From NCBI RefSeq assembly GCF_003236175.1, contig NZ_QKTW01000016.1, positions 252,482 to 316,481 on the forward strand: 64,000 nt of DNA. Direction: 5' to 3'. This document shows positions 52,946 through 62,518 of this stretch, piece after piece; positions within the stretch are counted from its first letter, which is position 1; each line of letters begins with the position of its first letter. The notes beneath the pieces were generated by a model. The model did not search any database and was not told the DNA's origin. It worked only from the letters and a program-made list of their open reading frames with translations. The stretch is from Taibaiella soli. GTDB taxonomy: Bacteria; Bacteroidota; Bacteroidia; Chitinophagales; Chitinophagaceae. The position numbers and the translations under genes are program-made.

Positions 52946-53205
52946 TATGAAATAAGCGTCAGGAAAGGCTCGGCGAGCATTGCATAAGAGTCTTCGTGTG
53001 CAACGGCGACTTGCGCTCCGGGATATTTAAAATAATACGGTTTGCCCGTGATCACACCTTTTAAGATCAGCAGATCGGGGCCGGTGTATTCAAACAATCT
53101 TTTGGCTTTCGGTGTTTTTGCAGAAACGGTAGTCTCTGTACTGGTGTAGGTCGATGCATTTATTTCCTGCATCCAATCGATTTGTTTTTTACCGTAATGG
53201 CTCAT
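52945..53205 (-). CDS. Hypothetical 86-residue protein
   Basis: Begins MSHYGKKQIDWMQEINAST; the C-terminal half is a compact beta domain (FEYTGPDLLILKGVITGKPYYFKYPGAQVAVAHEDSYAML). The Y-T-G-P...G-x-V-T-G-x-x-Y-x-F-x-x-P-G-A-x-V-A-V layout recalls short phage-type structural proteins, but only as a visual impression; no family is claimed. Same strand as 53314-54510, 108 bases downstream of it. Confidence 0.55.
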   Translation of the reverse strand: MSHYGKKQIDWMQEINASTYTSTETTVSAKTPKAKRLFEYTGPDLLILKGVITGKPYYFKYPGAQVAVAHEDSYAMLAEPFLTLIS

Positions 53206-53313
53206 GGCGTAGAAAAGTTATGTGGTGCTTAAATATTCAATTGCAAATTTTAATTGCAGATTAATTAAAGAACGTGGGTCTACCTTCAATCATAAATCTC
53301 CAATTTTAAAACG

Positions 53314-54510
53314 TTATTTGTTTCGGGTTAATGTGGTGACTTTGGTTCTGCTTGTAGCATCGGATGTACATTTGCTTTTCGCGATTTCGTTGATCTGTCC
53401 CGCGGGTGGAATATCATTTTGCGGCAGAGCAATATCGATTCGCTGCAGATTTGAGACATTGTGATAAGGAGTGGTTTCATAAGTGACATTGTAAGGGGAT
53501 AGGTAATTCTTTAAAGTGAAAATAATATCCGGCAGTTTCACGGTCATAATATCGCCGGGGCTTTGGGCGAATGCTTCAGATAATTGATTCCAGCCAGTAA
53601 AGCGGAAAATATAATTGCCGTTCATGTCGGTTGTTGTAGCGCCTATAGATTGCCTGGCGCCTTTGCCGGTGTAGATGCCTGCCATTTTTTCTGGCGAAGT
53701 GCGTTCATAAGTTTCGAATGAAAGTGTTGTGAAAGAGGCAGGAACCGATGTTCCGTTATTACGATTTTTAGACAGATTTGTAGCGGCAACAGCTGCGTTT
53801 ACGGGAAAGCTGTTCCGTGCTGAAACATTTGTCTTTAGCGTTTTTAAAAGATCGAAATGTTCTAGCTGTAAATCGCCATCCATTTCCAGACGTGCATTGT
53901 CTGAAATATGCATAAATGAATGCCCCGTGCGATCTGCAATTCTTTTGTACAGTAGTTGTACCTGTGAAGGGGCTAGCTCGTCGCTGAGATAGAGTACAAT
54001 GGGGCGGAACGAAACAATCGTATCTGGAATAATACGGTCAGGATAATAGCGAACGATAAAATCTTTCAGCGCTTCATTTTTCATTGCCTCCTGCAAGCCG
54101 CGGGTTGTGTCAATCACAAATTGTCCTTTATGGCCAGGATTGAAAATATGATTTTTTGAATACGCTGAAGCATGTCCGTAAATAAGAAAATCGTGGATGG
54201 TAATGGGAGTAGAACAAGATAACGTCAACGTTTCATTGCCGCCAGTGGAAGATCGAATGTCAAATTCATAATGGAAATCATTTTTGACAGGAAACTTGAT
54301 ATGTGTTTCCGATTCCTGAAATCCATTTCCTGAGTCATGCTGGATAGAAAGAGTCCATTGCTTGCCGGTAACAGTCAGTGGAGTCATGTGGTCGATTACT
54401 GGATAAGTTCCATTGCCGGAGTTGGCCCCGGAAACAATAAAGCGCGATCGCAGCGCCGCATACAGAGACCTTACTTGTAAGGTCCATGTACCTTGCAGGG
54501 TGACTAACAT
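53314..54510 (-). CDS. Hypothetical 398-residue protein
   Basis: No signal peptide. The N-terminal ~110 residues form a beta-rich domain (VTLQGTWTLQVRSLYAALRSRFIVSGANSGNGTYP; QWTLSIQHDSGNGFQES; HYEFDIRSSTGGNETLTLSCSTP). The middle has a mixed region (FIVRYYPDRIIPDTIVSFRPIVLYLSDELAPSQVQLLYKRIADR), and the C-terminal part holds further strands (IYTGKGARQSIGATTTDMNGNYIFRFTGWNQLSEAFAQSPGD). No family recognised. It probably forms a small operon with the 86-residue gene downstream. Confidence 0.65.
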   Translation of the reverse strand: MLVTLQGTWTLQVRSLYAALRSRFIVSGANSGNGTYPVIDHMTPLTVTGKQWTLSIQHDSGNGFQESETHIKFPVKNDFHYEFDIRSSTGGNETLTLSCSTPITIHDFLIYGHASAYSKNHIFNPGHKGQFVIDTTRGLQEAMKNEALKDFIVRYYPDRIIPDTIVSFRPIVLYLSDELAPSQVQLLYKRIADRTGHSFMHISDNARLEMDGDLQLEHFDLLKTLKTNVSARNSFPVNAAVAATNLSKNRNNGTSVPASFTTLSFETYERTSPEKMAGIYTGKGARQSIGATTTDMNGNYIFRFTGWNQLSEAFAQSPGDIMTVKLPDIIFTLKNYLSPYNVTYETTPYHNVSNLQRIDIALPQNDIPPAGQINEIAKSKCTSDATSRTKVTTLTRNK

Positions 54511-54742
54511 GTGTGTGTGGTTTTGGCGGTGGACAATGAATTTTATTCCCGTGTTTCTACGGGAGAGCTTCCGTTTTTCAACTGAAACAAATATTCTATT
54601 TTTTGACTCGCCAAAAAATTATTTAAAGGAGCTTGATTCTGTAATCATTATCCGACACACGAAGACATTTGTTGATTTTTCTAATTCATAATCAACAAAA
54701 TAAAAGGCTTTTTCGACAGGTGAAGTCTGAAATCGGGAAATC

Positions 54743-55258
54743 TTAGCCGTTGGCTAATAAATTGGAAATATGGTCTACTTCTGATTGCAACCCCTGGCTG
54801 TATTTCAGTTGCTTGGTTGCTTCCAGATATTTGGCTGCTTTTTCTGTTTGCCCTAGGCTATAAAAAATGCTGGCGAGGTTCAGCATCGCAATGGCTTTAT
54901 CATTTTCAGTGCGCAGTCCGCTTCTGAGCGCCGTTTCAAACGCATTCGCCGCAGGCTGCAGATTTTCTTTATTAGCTTCAATACATCCGGTAATAAACCA
55001 GTAGTAAGCTTTTTGCGTACGGCCCAAGTATTTTGGGTGTTTCGTCATTTTTAATAATTCCTCTGCACGATCAAAATCGTTTTTGCCCAGTTTACGAAAA
55101 GCCAGATATACAGCGCCGTTAAGAAAATAGCCCAGTCCCATTAGTACTATGAAAGCGATAGCCGCGCCCATTTGCAGCCACAGACCTACTGTGCCGAAGA
55201 AAATAGCCACCAAAGCAGCGATCGAAATAAGGACAATGCGAACTGTATTTGAATACAT
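54743..55258 (-). CDS. TPR-like membrane protein
   Basis: A 171-residue protein with two N-terminal transmembrane helices (VRIVLISIAALVAIFFGTVGLWL and AIAFIVLMGLGYFLNGAVYLAF) and a C-terminal tetratricopeptide-like region (AYYWFITGCIEANKENLQPAANAFETALRSGLRTENDKAIAMLNLASIFYSLGQTEKAAKYLEATKQL). It is probably an inner-membrane scaffold. No further function can be assigned. Confidence 0.75.
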   Translation of the reverse strand: MYSNTVRIVLISIAALVAIFFGTVGLWLQMGAAIAFIVLMGLGYFLNGAVYLAFRKLGKNDFDRAEELLKMTKHPKYLGRTQKAYYWFITGCIEANKENLQPAANAFETALRSGLRTENDKAIAMLNLASIFYSLGQTEKAAKYLEATKQLKYSQGLQSEVDHISNLLANG

Positions 55259-55342
55259 TTAGTTAATTATGGGTGCAAGTTCTGTAAAAATCAATAATTC
55301 AATGCCACCGGCGCTTAATTTTATATTATTAATATAATCAGA

Positions 55343-55648
55343 ATGAACAGGGAAACGGAAAGAAGCCGGGATGTGGCGCGGCATGTATTCTCGGGATCAA
55401 CCACTATGATCGGCGTTTGTATTACCATTATCGCGTTGTTTCGCGTTATGAAAATTGGCATGAGAACTTATGCAGATGAGGTGTTGGGTCTTGATAACTT
55501 TATATTTATCGCTGCCGCTCTGTGTGCGTATTCGGCGATCCGGAAAGACAATAACATCCGTATGGAACGCGCCGCAGATTTGCTATTTTTTGCAGGAATG
55601 GCCGTAATGCTGGTTGTTGGGCTGATCATTGTTTTTTCAACCTATTAG
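55343..55648 (+). CDS. Small hypothetical membrane protein
   Basis: A 101-residue protein with three likely transmembrane helices (MIGVCITIIALFRVMKIG, NFIFIAAALCAYSAI, LLFFAGMAVMLVVGLIIVF) and a charged N-terminus (MNRETERSRDVARHVFSG). No family identified. Divergent to the TPR gene (84-base gap). Confidence 0.65.
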   Translation: MNRETERSRDVARHVFSGSTTMIGVCITIIALFRVMKIGMRTYADEVLGLDNFIFIAAALCAYSAIRKDNNIRMERAADLLFFAGMAVMLVVGLIIVFSTY

Positions 55649-55728
55649 ATAAAAATCAAATTTTAACAAATAACCAACGTACCTTCATCTAACCACTGTC
55701 TTTATAAATCCTAAATATATCTTACTAC

Positions 55729-57639
55729 ATGAAGCTAAAAGCCCTGCTGATCATTTATCTTGGTCTTTTGTGCTTTTCCCGGTCCGCGGCGCAAAATCTT
55801 GTGCTGAACCCGGGCTTTGAACAATATAACAGTTGCCCTATCGGTTTGTCTGGCTTTGCATATGCGGCCGGCTACAATAATTTCCCTACGGCGTCAAACT
55901 GGGCCAATCCCGTACAACAAGCATCACCCGATTATTTTAATGTATGCAGTGCCGCCCCGGGCATTAAGGTCCCGAATTGCGTTTTTGGTTATCAGGATGC
56001 GCACGGTGGTTATGCGTACGCAGGTATGATTGCCTGGGAAGGGCAGTATTCCGGCAATACATTGCAAGTCGATTATCGCGAGTATTTGCAAACCCGGCTT
56101 GCTCATCCGTTAGCGGCAGGACGTAATTATTGTGTTTCTTTCTTTGTAAGTCCTACGATAGGCGTTTCGGGATTTAACTACGTAGCAATCGAAAGCTTTG
56201 GGATTAATCTTTCTAATACACAGGCGCTGCTGCCCAACGGTAATGGTAATGGTTATGTCTTATCTCTGCCTTATAATGTGCAGAATAGCCAGGGCAACTA
56301 TCTTACGGATACTGCCAAATGGTATAAAATAACTGGTATATATACTGCTACGGGTGGTGAGGAATGGCTCACAATGGGTTGTTTCAAACAAGCGGTTCCT
56401 TCTTTTGTACAACAGTGGCCGGCGACGGCTGTGAATGGGCAGAATTACCGCAGTTATATTTATGTAGACGATATTTCCGTCGAGGAAATCACCGCGACCG
56501 ATACAGTTAAAACGTATACTGATACAGTAGTTTGCTCTTTGAATAATCTTAACTATACTGTTTTTGCGCCTTCTGGATCCGCACATACCTGGAATACTGG
56601 TGCCACCACACAGCAGCTTACCATCCACGATACGGGCGTGTATTGGTGCAAAACTCCCGTTGAATGTATTTATCATGTCGATACATTCCGGATAAAATAT
56701 CAGCCTTTTCGTAAGCTGAGTCTGGGTAGTGATTCCATAAATTGTAATAACACGCCGATAGTGCTAAAGGCTTCTTACCCGTATAAAAACTACATGTGGA
56801 ATAATGGAAGCTCCGCAGATTCGCTGGTGGCGAGTGTTTCGGGGGTTTATATGCTCACCGTGTCCGATGCCTGCGGTGTGCAGCATGATACTGTTTCGGT
56901 AGCAATACAGCCGGCAACACCAGCACCAGTGGTTTCCGATACAACTATTTGCCAGTTTTCAAATCCGCCGCAGATCGCCGTTCAGGGAAATAATATTAAA
57001 TGGTATGCGTATGTTTCTGATCCGCTCGGCATGACTACGCAGCCGTTTGTGCCAACTGGTACCCCGGGTACGCAAAAAATATATGTGACACAGACTTCAG
57101 GAAAATGCGAAAGTGACAAGACGCCGGTAACGATTACTGTAAAATACAAGCCTCAGGCTAAATTGGATAAATTCCTAAATATGTGTAAACAGGATACAAC
57201 GACGATCGGCCATTCCTACCCGGATGTCAATTATGCCTGGAGTACCGGACAAGATGTTTGCTGCATTCATCCAGATCACAGCGGCATGTATTACCTCTCG
57301 GTTTACAACGATTGCGGTTTGTCAAGGGACACTGTGGACGTTGACATTGACCCATGCGATGATTGCTTAATTATACCAAATGCATTCACTCCGAATAATG
57401 ACGGTAAAAATGATCAGTATCGTATTATTGCCCGTTGTCCGGTAAGTGGATATTCTCTTCAGATTTTCAATAAATGGGGTGAAGCGGTCTTTTCTTCTCA
57501 TGATCCAAATGAGGCCTGGAGAGGAACAAGCCATGGTGTTATAGCCGAATCCGGTGTTTTTGTCTATGTGTTGGAATATGTAACCAAAGATTCTGGTCGC
57601 AGGCATTTTCTTAGGGGAAATATTACCTTGCTCCGGTAA
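55729..57639 (+). CDS. Large secreted protein with T9SS type B (gliding motility) sorting domain
   Basis: A 636-residue exported protein. The signal peptide (to about residue 22, RSAAQ) is followed by an N-terminal domain starting NLVLNPGFEQYNSCP, common in Bacteroidota surface proteins. The middle carries repeated Ig-like segments, with WNTGATTQQLTIHDTGVYWC, WNNGSSADSLVASVSGVYMLTVSD and WSTGQDVCCIHPDHSGMYYLSVYN as matching units. The C-terminal ~90 residues are the gliding-motility sorting domain: NAFTPNNDGKNDQYRI, YSLQIFNKWGEAVFSSHD and GVFVYVLEY. Cell-surface adhesin or structural role is likely. Confidence 0.88.
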   Translation: MKLKALLIIYLGLLCFSRSAAQNLVLNPGFEQYNSCPIGLSGFAYAAGYNNFPTASNWANPVQQASPDYFNVCSAAPGIKVPNCVFGYQDAHGGYAYAGMIAWEGQYSGNTLQVDYREYLQTRLAHPLAAGRNYCVSFFVSPTIGVSGFNYVAIESFGINLSNTQALLPNGNGNGYVLSLPYNVQNSQGNYLTDTAKWYKITGIYTATGGEEWLTMGCFKQAVPSFVQQWPATAVNGQNYRSYIYVDDISVEEITATDTVKTYTDTVVCSLNNLNYTVFAPSGSAHTWNTGATTQQLTIHDTGVYWCKTPVECIYHVDTFRIKYQPFRKLSLGSDSINCNNTPIVLKASYPYKNYMWNNGSSADSLVASVSGVYMLTVSDACGVQHDTVSVAIQPATPAPVVSDTTICQFSNPPQIAVQGNNIKWYAYVSDPLGMTTQPFVPTGTPGTQKIYVTQTSGKCESDKTPVTITVKYKPQAKLDKFLNMCKQDTTTIGHSYPDVNYAWSTGQDVCCIHPDHSGMYYLSVYNDCGLSRDTVDVDIDPCDDCLIIPNAFTPNNDGKNDQYRIIARCPVSGYSLQIFNKWGEAVFSSHDPNEAWRGTSHGVIAESGVFVYVLEYVTKDSGRRHFLRGNITLLR

Positions 57640-57761
57640 GGGTTAATTAGTCAAAAAGTTAATTGGTTAACCGTTGCTATCTTTCAAACGGAAGAAGACG
57701 AACACAGTTCCTTCCATTTGAGTATTTGCATTTATAGGTTGATGTGTGACTGACCATTCAG

Positions 57762-57781
57762 CATTGACCTTTCACGCTTTG
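57762..57781. repeat. Short relative of the 17982-18130 repeat
   Basis: CATTGACCTTTCACGCTTTG resembles the TTGACCTTTCACGTTTG core at 18011-18026. It lies in the gap before feoB. Confidence 0.4.
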
Positions 57782-57878
57782 TTTTCATTTTCGGGAAAAA
57801 AATTGTCTCTTTCGGCAAAAAGCTCACTGGTTAGCCCGTTTATACCTCAGCCTTCTGCAAATCAGCCATCAGAAGTCG

Positions 57879-57886
57879 TACCTTTG
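57879..57886 (+). promoter_or_regulatory. Predicted -7 box of feoB
   Basis: TACCTTTG ends 11 bases before the ATG at 57898; no clear -33 element. Confidence 0.35.
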
Positions 57887-57897
57887 CGGCCTGTTTC

Positions 57898-60030
57898 ATG
57901 AAGCATCCGTATAAAATCGCACTCGTCGGAAATCCCAATAGCGGAAAAAGTTCCTTGTTCAATGTCCTGACTGGACTGAACCAGAAGGTGGGCAATTTTC
58001 CGGGTGTAACGGTTGATAAGAAAACGGGAACGGCTAAGATCTCGGAAAAACTTACGGCAAGTATTATTGATTTGCCCGGTACATATAGCCTTTATCCTAA
58101 AAGTGCTGATGAACAGGTGACTTACGAAGTGCTGCTTAATCGCAATAATCCCGATCGGCCGGACATGATTGTGGTAATAGCAGATGCTTCCAACCTGAAA
58201 CGGAATCTGCTTTTTTGTTCTCAGATCATGGATTTGAAGATTCCCGTTGTGATTGCTTTGTCTATGATGGACATTGCGAAACAAAAAGGAATTACCATTG
58301 ATCAGGAGGGGCTGGAACGAATGATGGGCGTGCCAATCGTGGCGATCAATCCGCGAAAGAATAAAGGCATTGCGCAACTTAAAAAAACGATTTCAGACGT
58401 ACAACAGCAGGGAAGTAAATGGGTGCTGCAGCCAGATTTTATAGACACCGAAAAACTAGTAGGTATCTGGCTGGAGGATATTAAAATATTATGCGGACTG
58501 GAAAGTAACTACAGTGCACTCCACGTGGCTTGTAATTACCAGGAGCTTGGTTACCTCAATGCGGCGCAGCGCATCCGGATTGCAGCATTGCTGGATGAAA
58601 TGTCATTCCAGAAATCAAAAATTCAGGCCGCGGAGATCATGGCCCGCTATCAGCGCATCGGAACGATCATGCAGCAATGTGTGGTAGAAGAGAGTCCGCT
58701 GAAACGGATGGTGATCAGTGACCGCATCGATAAAGTATTGTTACATCCGTTGTGGGGCAATGTCATTTTGCTGGCGGTACTATTTATTTTATTCCAAAGT
58801 ATTTTCTGGCTGGCGGCATATCCGATGGATTGGGTAGAACAGGGATTTAGTGCCGTTAGTGGCTGGTTCGGCAGCATTTTGCCCGATAGTTTCCTTAAAG
58901 ATTTATTCATCAACGGGATTCTTGCCGGTATCAGTGGTATCGCGGTTTTCATTCCGCAAATCATGATCCTGTTCGGATTTATTACTATCCTCGAAGACAG
59001 CGGTTATATGGCGCGGATTAGTTTCCTGACCGACCGGCTAATGCGAAGTGCCGGATTAAACGGACGGTCTGTAATGCCATTGATTAGCGGTATGGCTTGC
59101 GCCGTGCCGGCAATTATGGCTACGCGTACTATTCAGAATCGAAAAGAAAGGCTGATCACTATTCTGGTGACGCCACTCATGAGTTGCTCCGCCCGCTTGC
59201 CTGTTTATACGATCCTCATCGGACTTGTGATACCGGATAAAAAATTCCTGGGCTTCTTCAATTTGCAGGGGCTTGTCCTTATGGGACTTTATTTACTGGG
59301 CTTCTTTATGGCATTGATCGTTTCCAAAGTGCTCAACTTTATCGTCAAGTCAACCGACCGGACATTCTTCCTGATGGAGCTTCCTGTGTATCGTGCTCCG
59401 CGTTGGAAGAACGTAGGCATTACGATGATTGAGAAAGCAAAAATTTTCGTTTCTGACGCTGGTAAAGTAATTATGGTTATTTCGCTGCTGCTCTGGGCTC
59501 TGGCTACCTATGGCCCGCCGTCCAGAATGGAGGCAGTAAAGCAAGAATATAGCAAACGCGAAGCGCGGGCTGCATCCAATCCAGAATTGCTCAGCGAGAT
59601 ACAGAAAGAACATGCAACCGCCAAGCTCGAAAATTCATTTGCAGGGATTATGGGGCATGCTATTGAGCCAGGTATTAAGCCGCTGGGTTATGATTGGAAA
59701 ATCGGCATTGCATTGATTACATCGTTTGCCGCCCGGGAAGTTTTTGTAGGGACAATGGCCACACTTTATAGCGTTGGCGATGATCAGGCCGCAAAAGAAA
59801 CACTCCGGGATAAAATGAAAGCTGCGCGACGTAGTGACGGCACACCGGTTTATACATTGGCTGCCGGGTTATCCTTGCTGGTATTTTATGTATTTGCAAT
59901 GCAGTGTATGAGCACGCTCGCCATTGTGAAACGTGAAACCCGCAGCTGGAAATATCCAGCCGTGCAATTTACTTACATGCTGTTTTTAGCATATTTCAGT
60001 GCGCTGATTGTTTATCAGCTATTCAGTTAA
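57898..60030 (+). CDS. feoB: Ferrous iron transporter FeoB
   Basis: Inner-membrane Fe2+ transporter with a cytosolic GTPase domain (710 residues). G1 is GNPNSGKSS (11-19), followed by VGNFPGVTVDKKTG (switch I) and DLPGTYSL (G3). The G4 motif, usually N-[KM]-x-D, reads SMMD at 122-125, with Ser in place of Asn. About eight transmembrane helices follow, with the paired Gate motifs GLNGRSVMPLISGMACAVPAIMATRTIQN and CSARLPVYTILIGL. No feoA gene adjoins, and no Fur box was evident upstream. Family assignment is firm; the G4 change is the odd feature. Confidence 0.95.
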   Translation: MKHPYKIALVGNPNSGKSSLFNVLTGLNQKVGNFPGVTVDKKTGTAKISEKLTASIIDLPGTYSLYPKSADEQVTYEVLLNRNNPDRPDMIVVIADASNLKRNLLFCSQIMDLKIPVVIALSMMDIAKQKGITIDQEGLERMMGVPIVAINPRKNKGIAQLKKTISDVQQQGSKWVLQPDFIDTEKLVGIWLEDIKILCGLESNYSALHVACNYQELGYLNAAQRIRIAALLDEMSFQKSKIQAAEIMARYQRIGTIMQQCVVEESPLKRMVISDRIDKVLLHPLWGNVILLAVLFILFQSIFWLAAYPMDWVEQGFSAVSGWFGSILPDSFLKDLFINGILAGISGIAVFIPQIMILFGFITILEDSGYMARISFLTDRLMRSAGLNGRSVMPLISGMACAVPAIMATRTIQNRKERLITILVTPLMSCSARLPVYTILIGLVIPDKKFLGFFNLQGLVLMGLYLLGFFMALIVSKVLNFIVKSTDRTFFLMELPVYRAPRWKNVGITMIEKAKIFVSDAGKVIMVISLLLWALATYGPPSRMEAVKQEYSKREARAASNPELLSEIQKEHATAKLENSFAGIMGHAIEPGIKPLGYDWKIGIALITSFAAREVFVGTMATLYSVGDDQAAKETLRDKMKAARRSDGTPVYTLAAGLSLLVFYVFAMQCMSTLAIVKRETRSWKYPAVQFTYMLFLAYFSALIVYQLFS

Positions 60031-60035
60031 GGATC

Positions 60036-60887
60036 TCAGAAAATCAAGGGCAAAGACTGCAACAACCCTTCCAATTGCCTGTTCTGGGCGGTAAGTTCGT
60101 CTACCAGTGTTTTCAGTTTGTTGCGCATTTCCATGTCGGCAGTGACATCTTGCACAACGCCCAGGATCTTTGTGGTTTTCCCTTTGCTGATTTCCGGTTT
60201 CAGAATGATATGTGCCCAAACTTTGGTCTCGGCAGTAGTGATAAGTGGCAAGGTGAAATCGCTCGATATACCTTTCCCTGTTACTTCGTCTAATGCCTGC
60301 TCAAAACGGTTGCGCGATATATCGTCTTCACAGAAACGCAATAATGTTTCCTTTGTCGGGATATAGTCGTAATGCAATTCGTAGATGTCATAGATGGCTT
60401 TTGACCAAAGTAATTCGCCGTTGGTCACATCATATTCCCACGATCCGATTTTGGCAATGGAACCCACCTGATTAAAGAGTTTCTCCTTTTGTGCCAGTCC
60501 TTCTTTAATCTCTACTTCAATCGTAATGTCTTTCGAAATAGAAAAGAAACTTACCACATTTCCTGCTTCATCTCTGATGGGAAGGATTTTGCTCTTTAGC
60601 CAGATGTACTCATTGTTTTTATTGCGGAATCTGAATTCGATCTGGACGGTTTCCTTTCCCTCCAAAACGGGGAAGTGCGCGCAGTTTTGAATTCGTTCAT
60701 GGTCGTCTGGATGAAAATAGTCATACGGGTTTTTGCCGATCAACTCTACCATTTCAAATCCGGTTACATTTTTGCAAGACTCACCCACATGCAAGTAGGT
60801 ACCGTTTGCTTCATGTAAACAGATAAGGTTGTTGTCATGGCTCTTACTGTATGTTTCAAAATCAATTAATGCTTGCTCAAGGCACAT
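60036..60887 (-). CDS. Double PAS domain protein without an output domain
   Basis: A 283-residue cytoplasmic protein with two PAS folds: about 15-125 (LICLHEANGTYLHVGESCKNVTGFEMVELIGKNPYDYFHPDD; FRFRNKNNEYIWLKSKILPIRDEAGNVVSFFSISKDIT) and about 135-260 (IGSWEYDVTNGELLWSKAIYDIYELH; ILGVVQDVTAD). The last ~25 residues (MRNKLKTLVDELTAQNRQLEG) are the helix that normally leads into a histidine kinase domain. The frame ends there, five bases from the feoB stop, so no kinase, GGDEF or other output is encoded. It may sense redox or a ligand and act through protein contacts. Confidence 0.82.
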   Translation of the reverse strand: MCLEQALIDFETYSKSHDNNLICLHEANGTYLHVGESCKNVTGFEMVELIGKNPYDYFHPDDHERIQNCAHFPVLEGKETVQIEFRFRNKNNEYIWLKSKILPIRDEAGNVVSFFSISKDITIEVEIKEGLAQKEKLFNQVGSIAKIGSWEYDVTNGELLWSKAIYDIYELHYDYIPTKETLLRFCEDDISRNRFEQALDEVTGKGISSDFTLPLITTAETKVWAHIILKPEISKGKTTKILGVVQDVTADMEMRNKLKTLVDELTAQNRQLEGLLQSLPLIF

Positions 60888-61186
60888 AATTTATTAAAAA
60901 TGAAGATGTTTAAAGAACACGATTTTAGAGGGTAAAGCAAATGTAGCTTTAAGTACTCCAATCTGCAAATGGCTCAAAGACGCTAACAGCAAAAAAATGA
61001 TGCCATAGATATTTATAATAATGTATAAATAAAGACTTAGTGAAATAAAACGCTATGCGTAGCCAAGTAATGATTTACTAAAATTTAACTTTTGATATAA
61101 ATAGGGAGTGTTTTAAATCCAAATAAAAAAATAATGTGTGGTATGTTTTTGGCATAATTCGTATTAATTCCACAATTTTGCCGCCC

Positions 61187-62104
61187 ATGAGATATGTTTT
61201 CCCTTTCGTTTTGTTCTTTGTTTTGTTCTTTTCTGAGAGTATGGCTCAGCGAAAATTTACGCTTAATGGATATCTCGCAGTGCGGGGAGGCGAATCATAT
61301 CATTACCGTCTGGTGTTTACTGATACCGGAGAGATTTTAAAAGGATACTCTCTTACTTACGACGACGAAAACAAAGACACGAAAGCACTGATAGAAGGAC
61401 GTATTGACCGCAAGGCCAGAATGCTCAGTTTCCATGAAACAGAGATTACTTACAACCACGGCTTTGAAAGCAATGTTACCATTTGTCTTGTTGATGCTAC
61501 ATTGAAATATGATGCGGCAAATAACGCACTCGCCGGAAAGCTCTCCAGTAAAGACATTGGTAATGCATCTTGTGGCAGCGGTTCCATCAATTTTATCAAC
61601 GAGCAAGAATTGAAACAACTCTTTTCGGAAGAGCAAACAAAGAAAGATACCGTGGTAAAGTCCGTGCCAGTTCAGGCTGCAGCAGTGCCAAAGAAAAAAA
61701 TGACGATCATTTATGACACTGTCCGGACCGTAAAACCTGCTGTTGCTGCGGTGTCTGTGCCGGATAAAATTACGGTTGGCGTAGAAAAAGAATACGAATG
61801 GATAAGCGATACATTGAAGCTTGATGTCTGGGATGGTGGCAAAATCGATGGAGACATCATCTCTATTATGATCGATGACAAACCGTTACTGACACATCAC
61901 ACATTGACACAGTCAAAGAAGCGGATTGAAGTTCCGGTTCCTGGCAGTGATAAGAAGTATACGATTACTATCATCGCACTGAATGAGGGAAATGAAGCAC
62001 CCAATACCGCGGATATTTTATTAATTGACGGAGAAAAATCGTATCATGTGATTGCATATAATGAGGTCGGCAGAAAAGCTGTAATCCGCTTACGCAAACC
62101 ATAA
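61187..62104 (+). CDS. Secreted hypothetical protein
   Basis: A 305-residue protein with a signal peptide (MRYVFPFVLFFVLFFSESMAQ). The N-terminal half is beta-rich (TLNGYLAVRGGESYHYRLVFTDTGEILKGYSLTYDDE; FHETEITYNHGF). A Lys/Val/Ala-rich linker (about 160-200) leads to a C-terminal domain with LDVWDGGKIDGDIISIMIDDKPLL and ITIIALNEGNEAPNTADILLIDGEKSY. This W-D-G-G-x-x-D-G-D pattern occurs in Bacteroidota envelope proteins of unknown role. The start at 61187 is used because the signal peptide begins there and a promoter-like CAATTTTG ends seven bases before it. Confidence 0.78.
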   Translation: MRYVFPFVLFFVLFFSESMAQRKFTLNGYLAVRGGESYHYRLVFTDTGEILKGYSLTYDDENKDTKALIEGRIDRKARMLSFHETEITYNHGFESNVTICLVDATLKYDAANNALAGKLSSKDIGNASCGSGSINFINEQELKQLFSEEQTKKDTVVKSVPVQAAAVPKKKMTIIYDTVRTVKPAVAAVSVPDKITVGVEKEYEWISDTLKLDVWDGGKIDGDIISIMIDDKPLLTHHTLTQSKKRIEVPVPGSDKKYTITIIALNEGNEAPNTADILLIDGEKSYHVIAYNEVGRKAVIRLRKP

Positions 62105-62518
62105 TTTGGTTTATTCTTCTTTAGTTACTTCCACGGGATATTTCGGTTGCAAACACCGTATAAAAACGGAGAAAAAATAATTTTATTCAAAAAAATTATT
62201 GAAATTTTTCGTTTTAAAAATAGCGCTTCCGTTTGTTGATCATTTCGATATATATTAATAGATTCTCTTTCAGTTTTTTACCTGTAGTTATTTTCGTATA
62301 GTGCCCATAGATTCGCCTCAGTTTATATGAAATAATGAATTTCAAGAGGGAACTTAATATTCCCTATCACCATGAAACGGCCGCCTGCTCTCCAACCAGG
62401 CGGCTTTCTTTGTAGGTATCGCCTGATTTTTTTACCATTTCTTTTTCTTCACAAATCGGGCTTATACAGTCAAAAATCTGATATTTGTATTGTTGTTAGC
62501 ATTTTAAAACGGATCGTT
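62105..62518. other. AT-rich gap with one terminator
   Basis: 414 bases without a gene. It contains a Rho-independent terminator (GCCGCCTG / CAGGCGGC, 62380-62404, then TTTCTTT) about 280 bases after the preceding stop, too far for that gene alone, so an unrecognised small transcript upstream of it is possible. No ORF was convincing. Confidence 0.5.

Noticed and set aside
62372-62518. 49-residue N-terminal extension of the SRPBCC protein
   Set aside because: It would start inside a terminator hairpin and has no family similarity; ATG 62519 fits.
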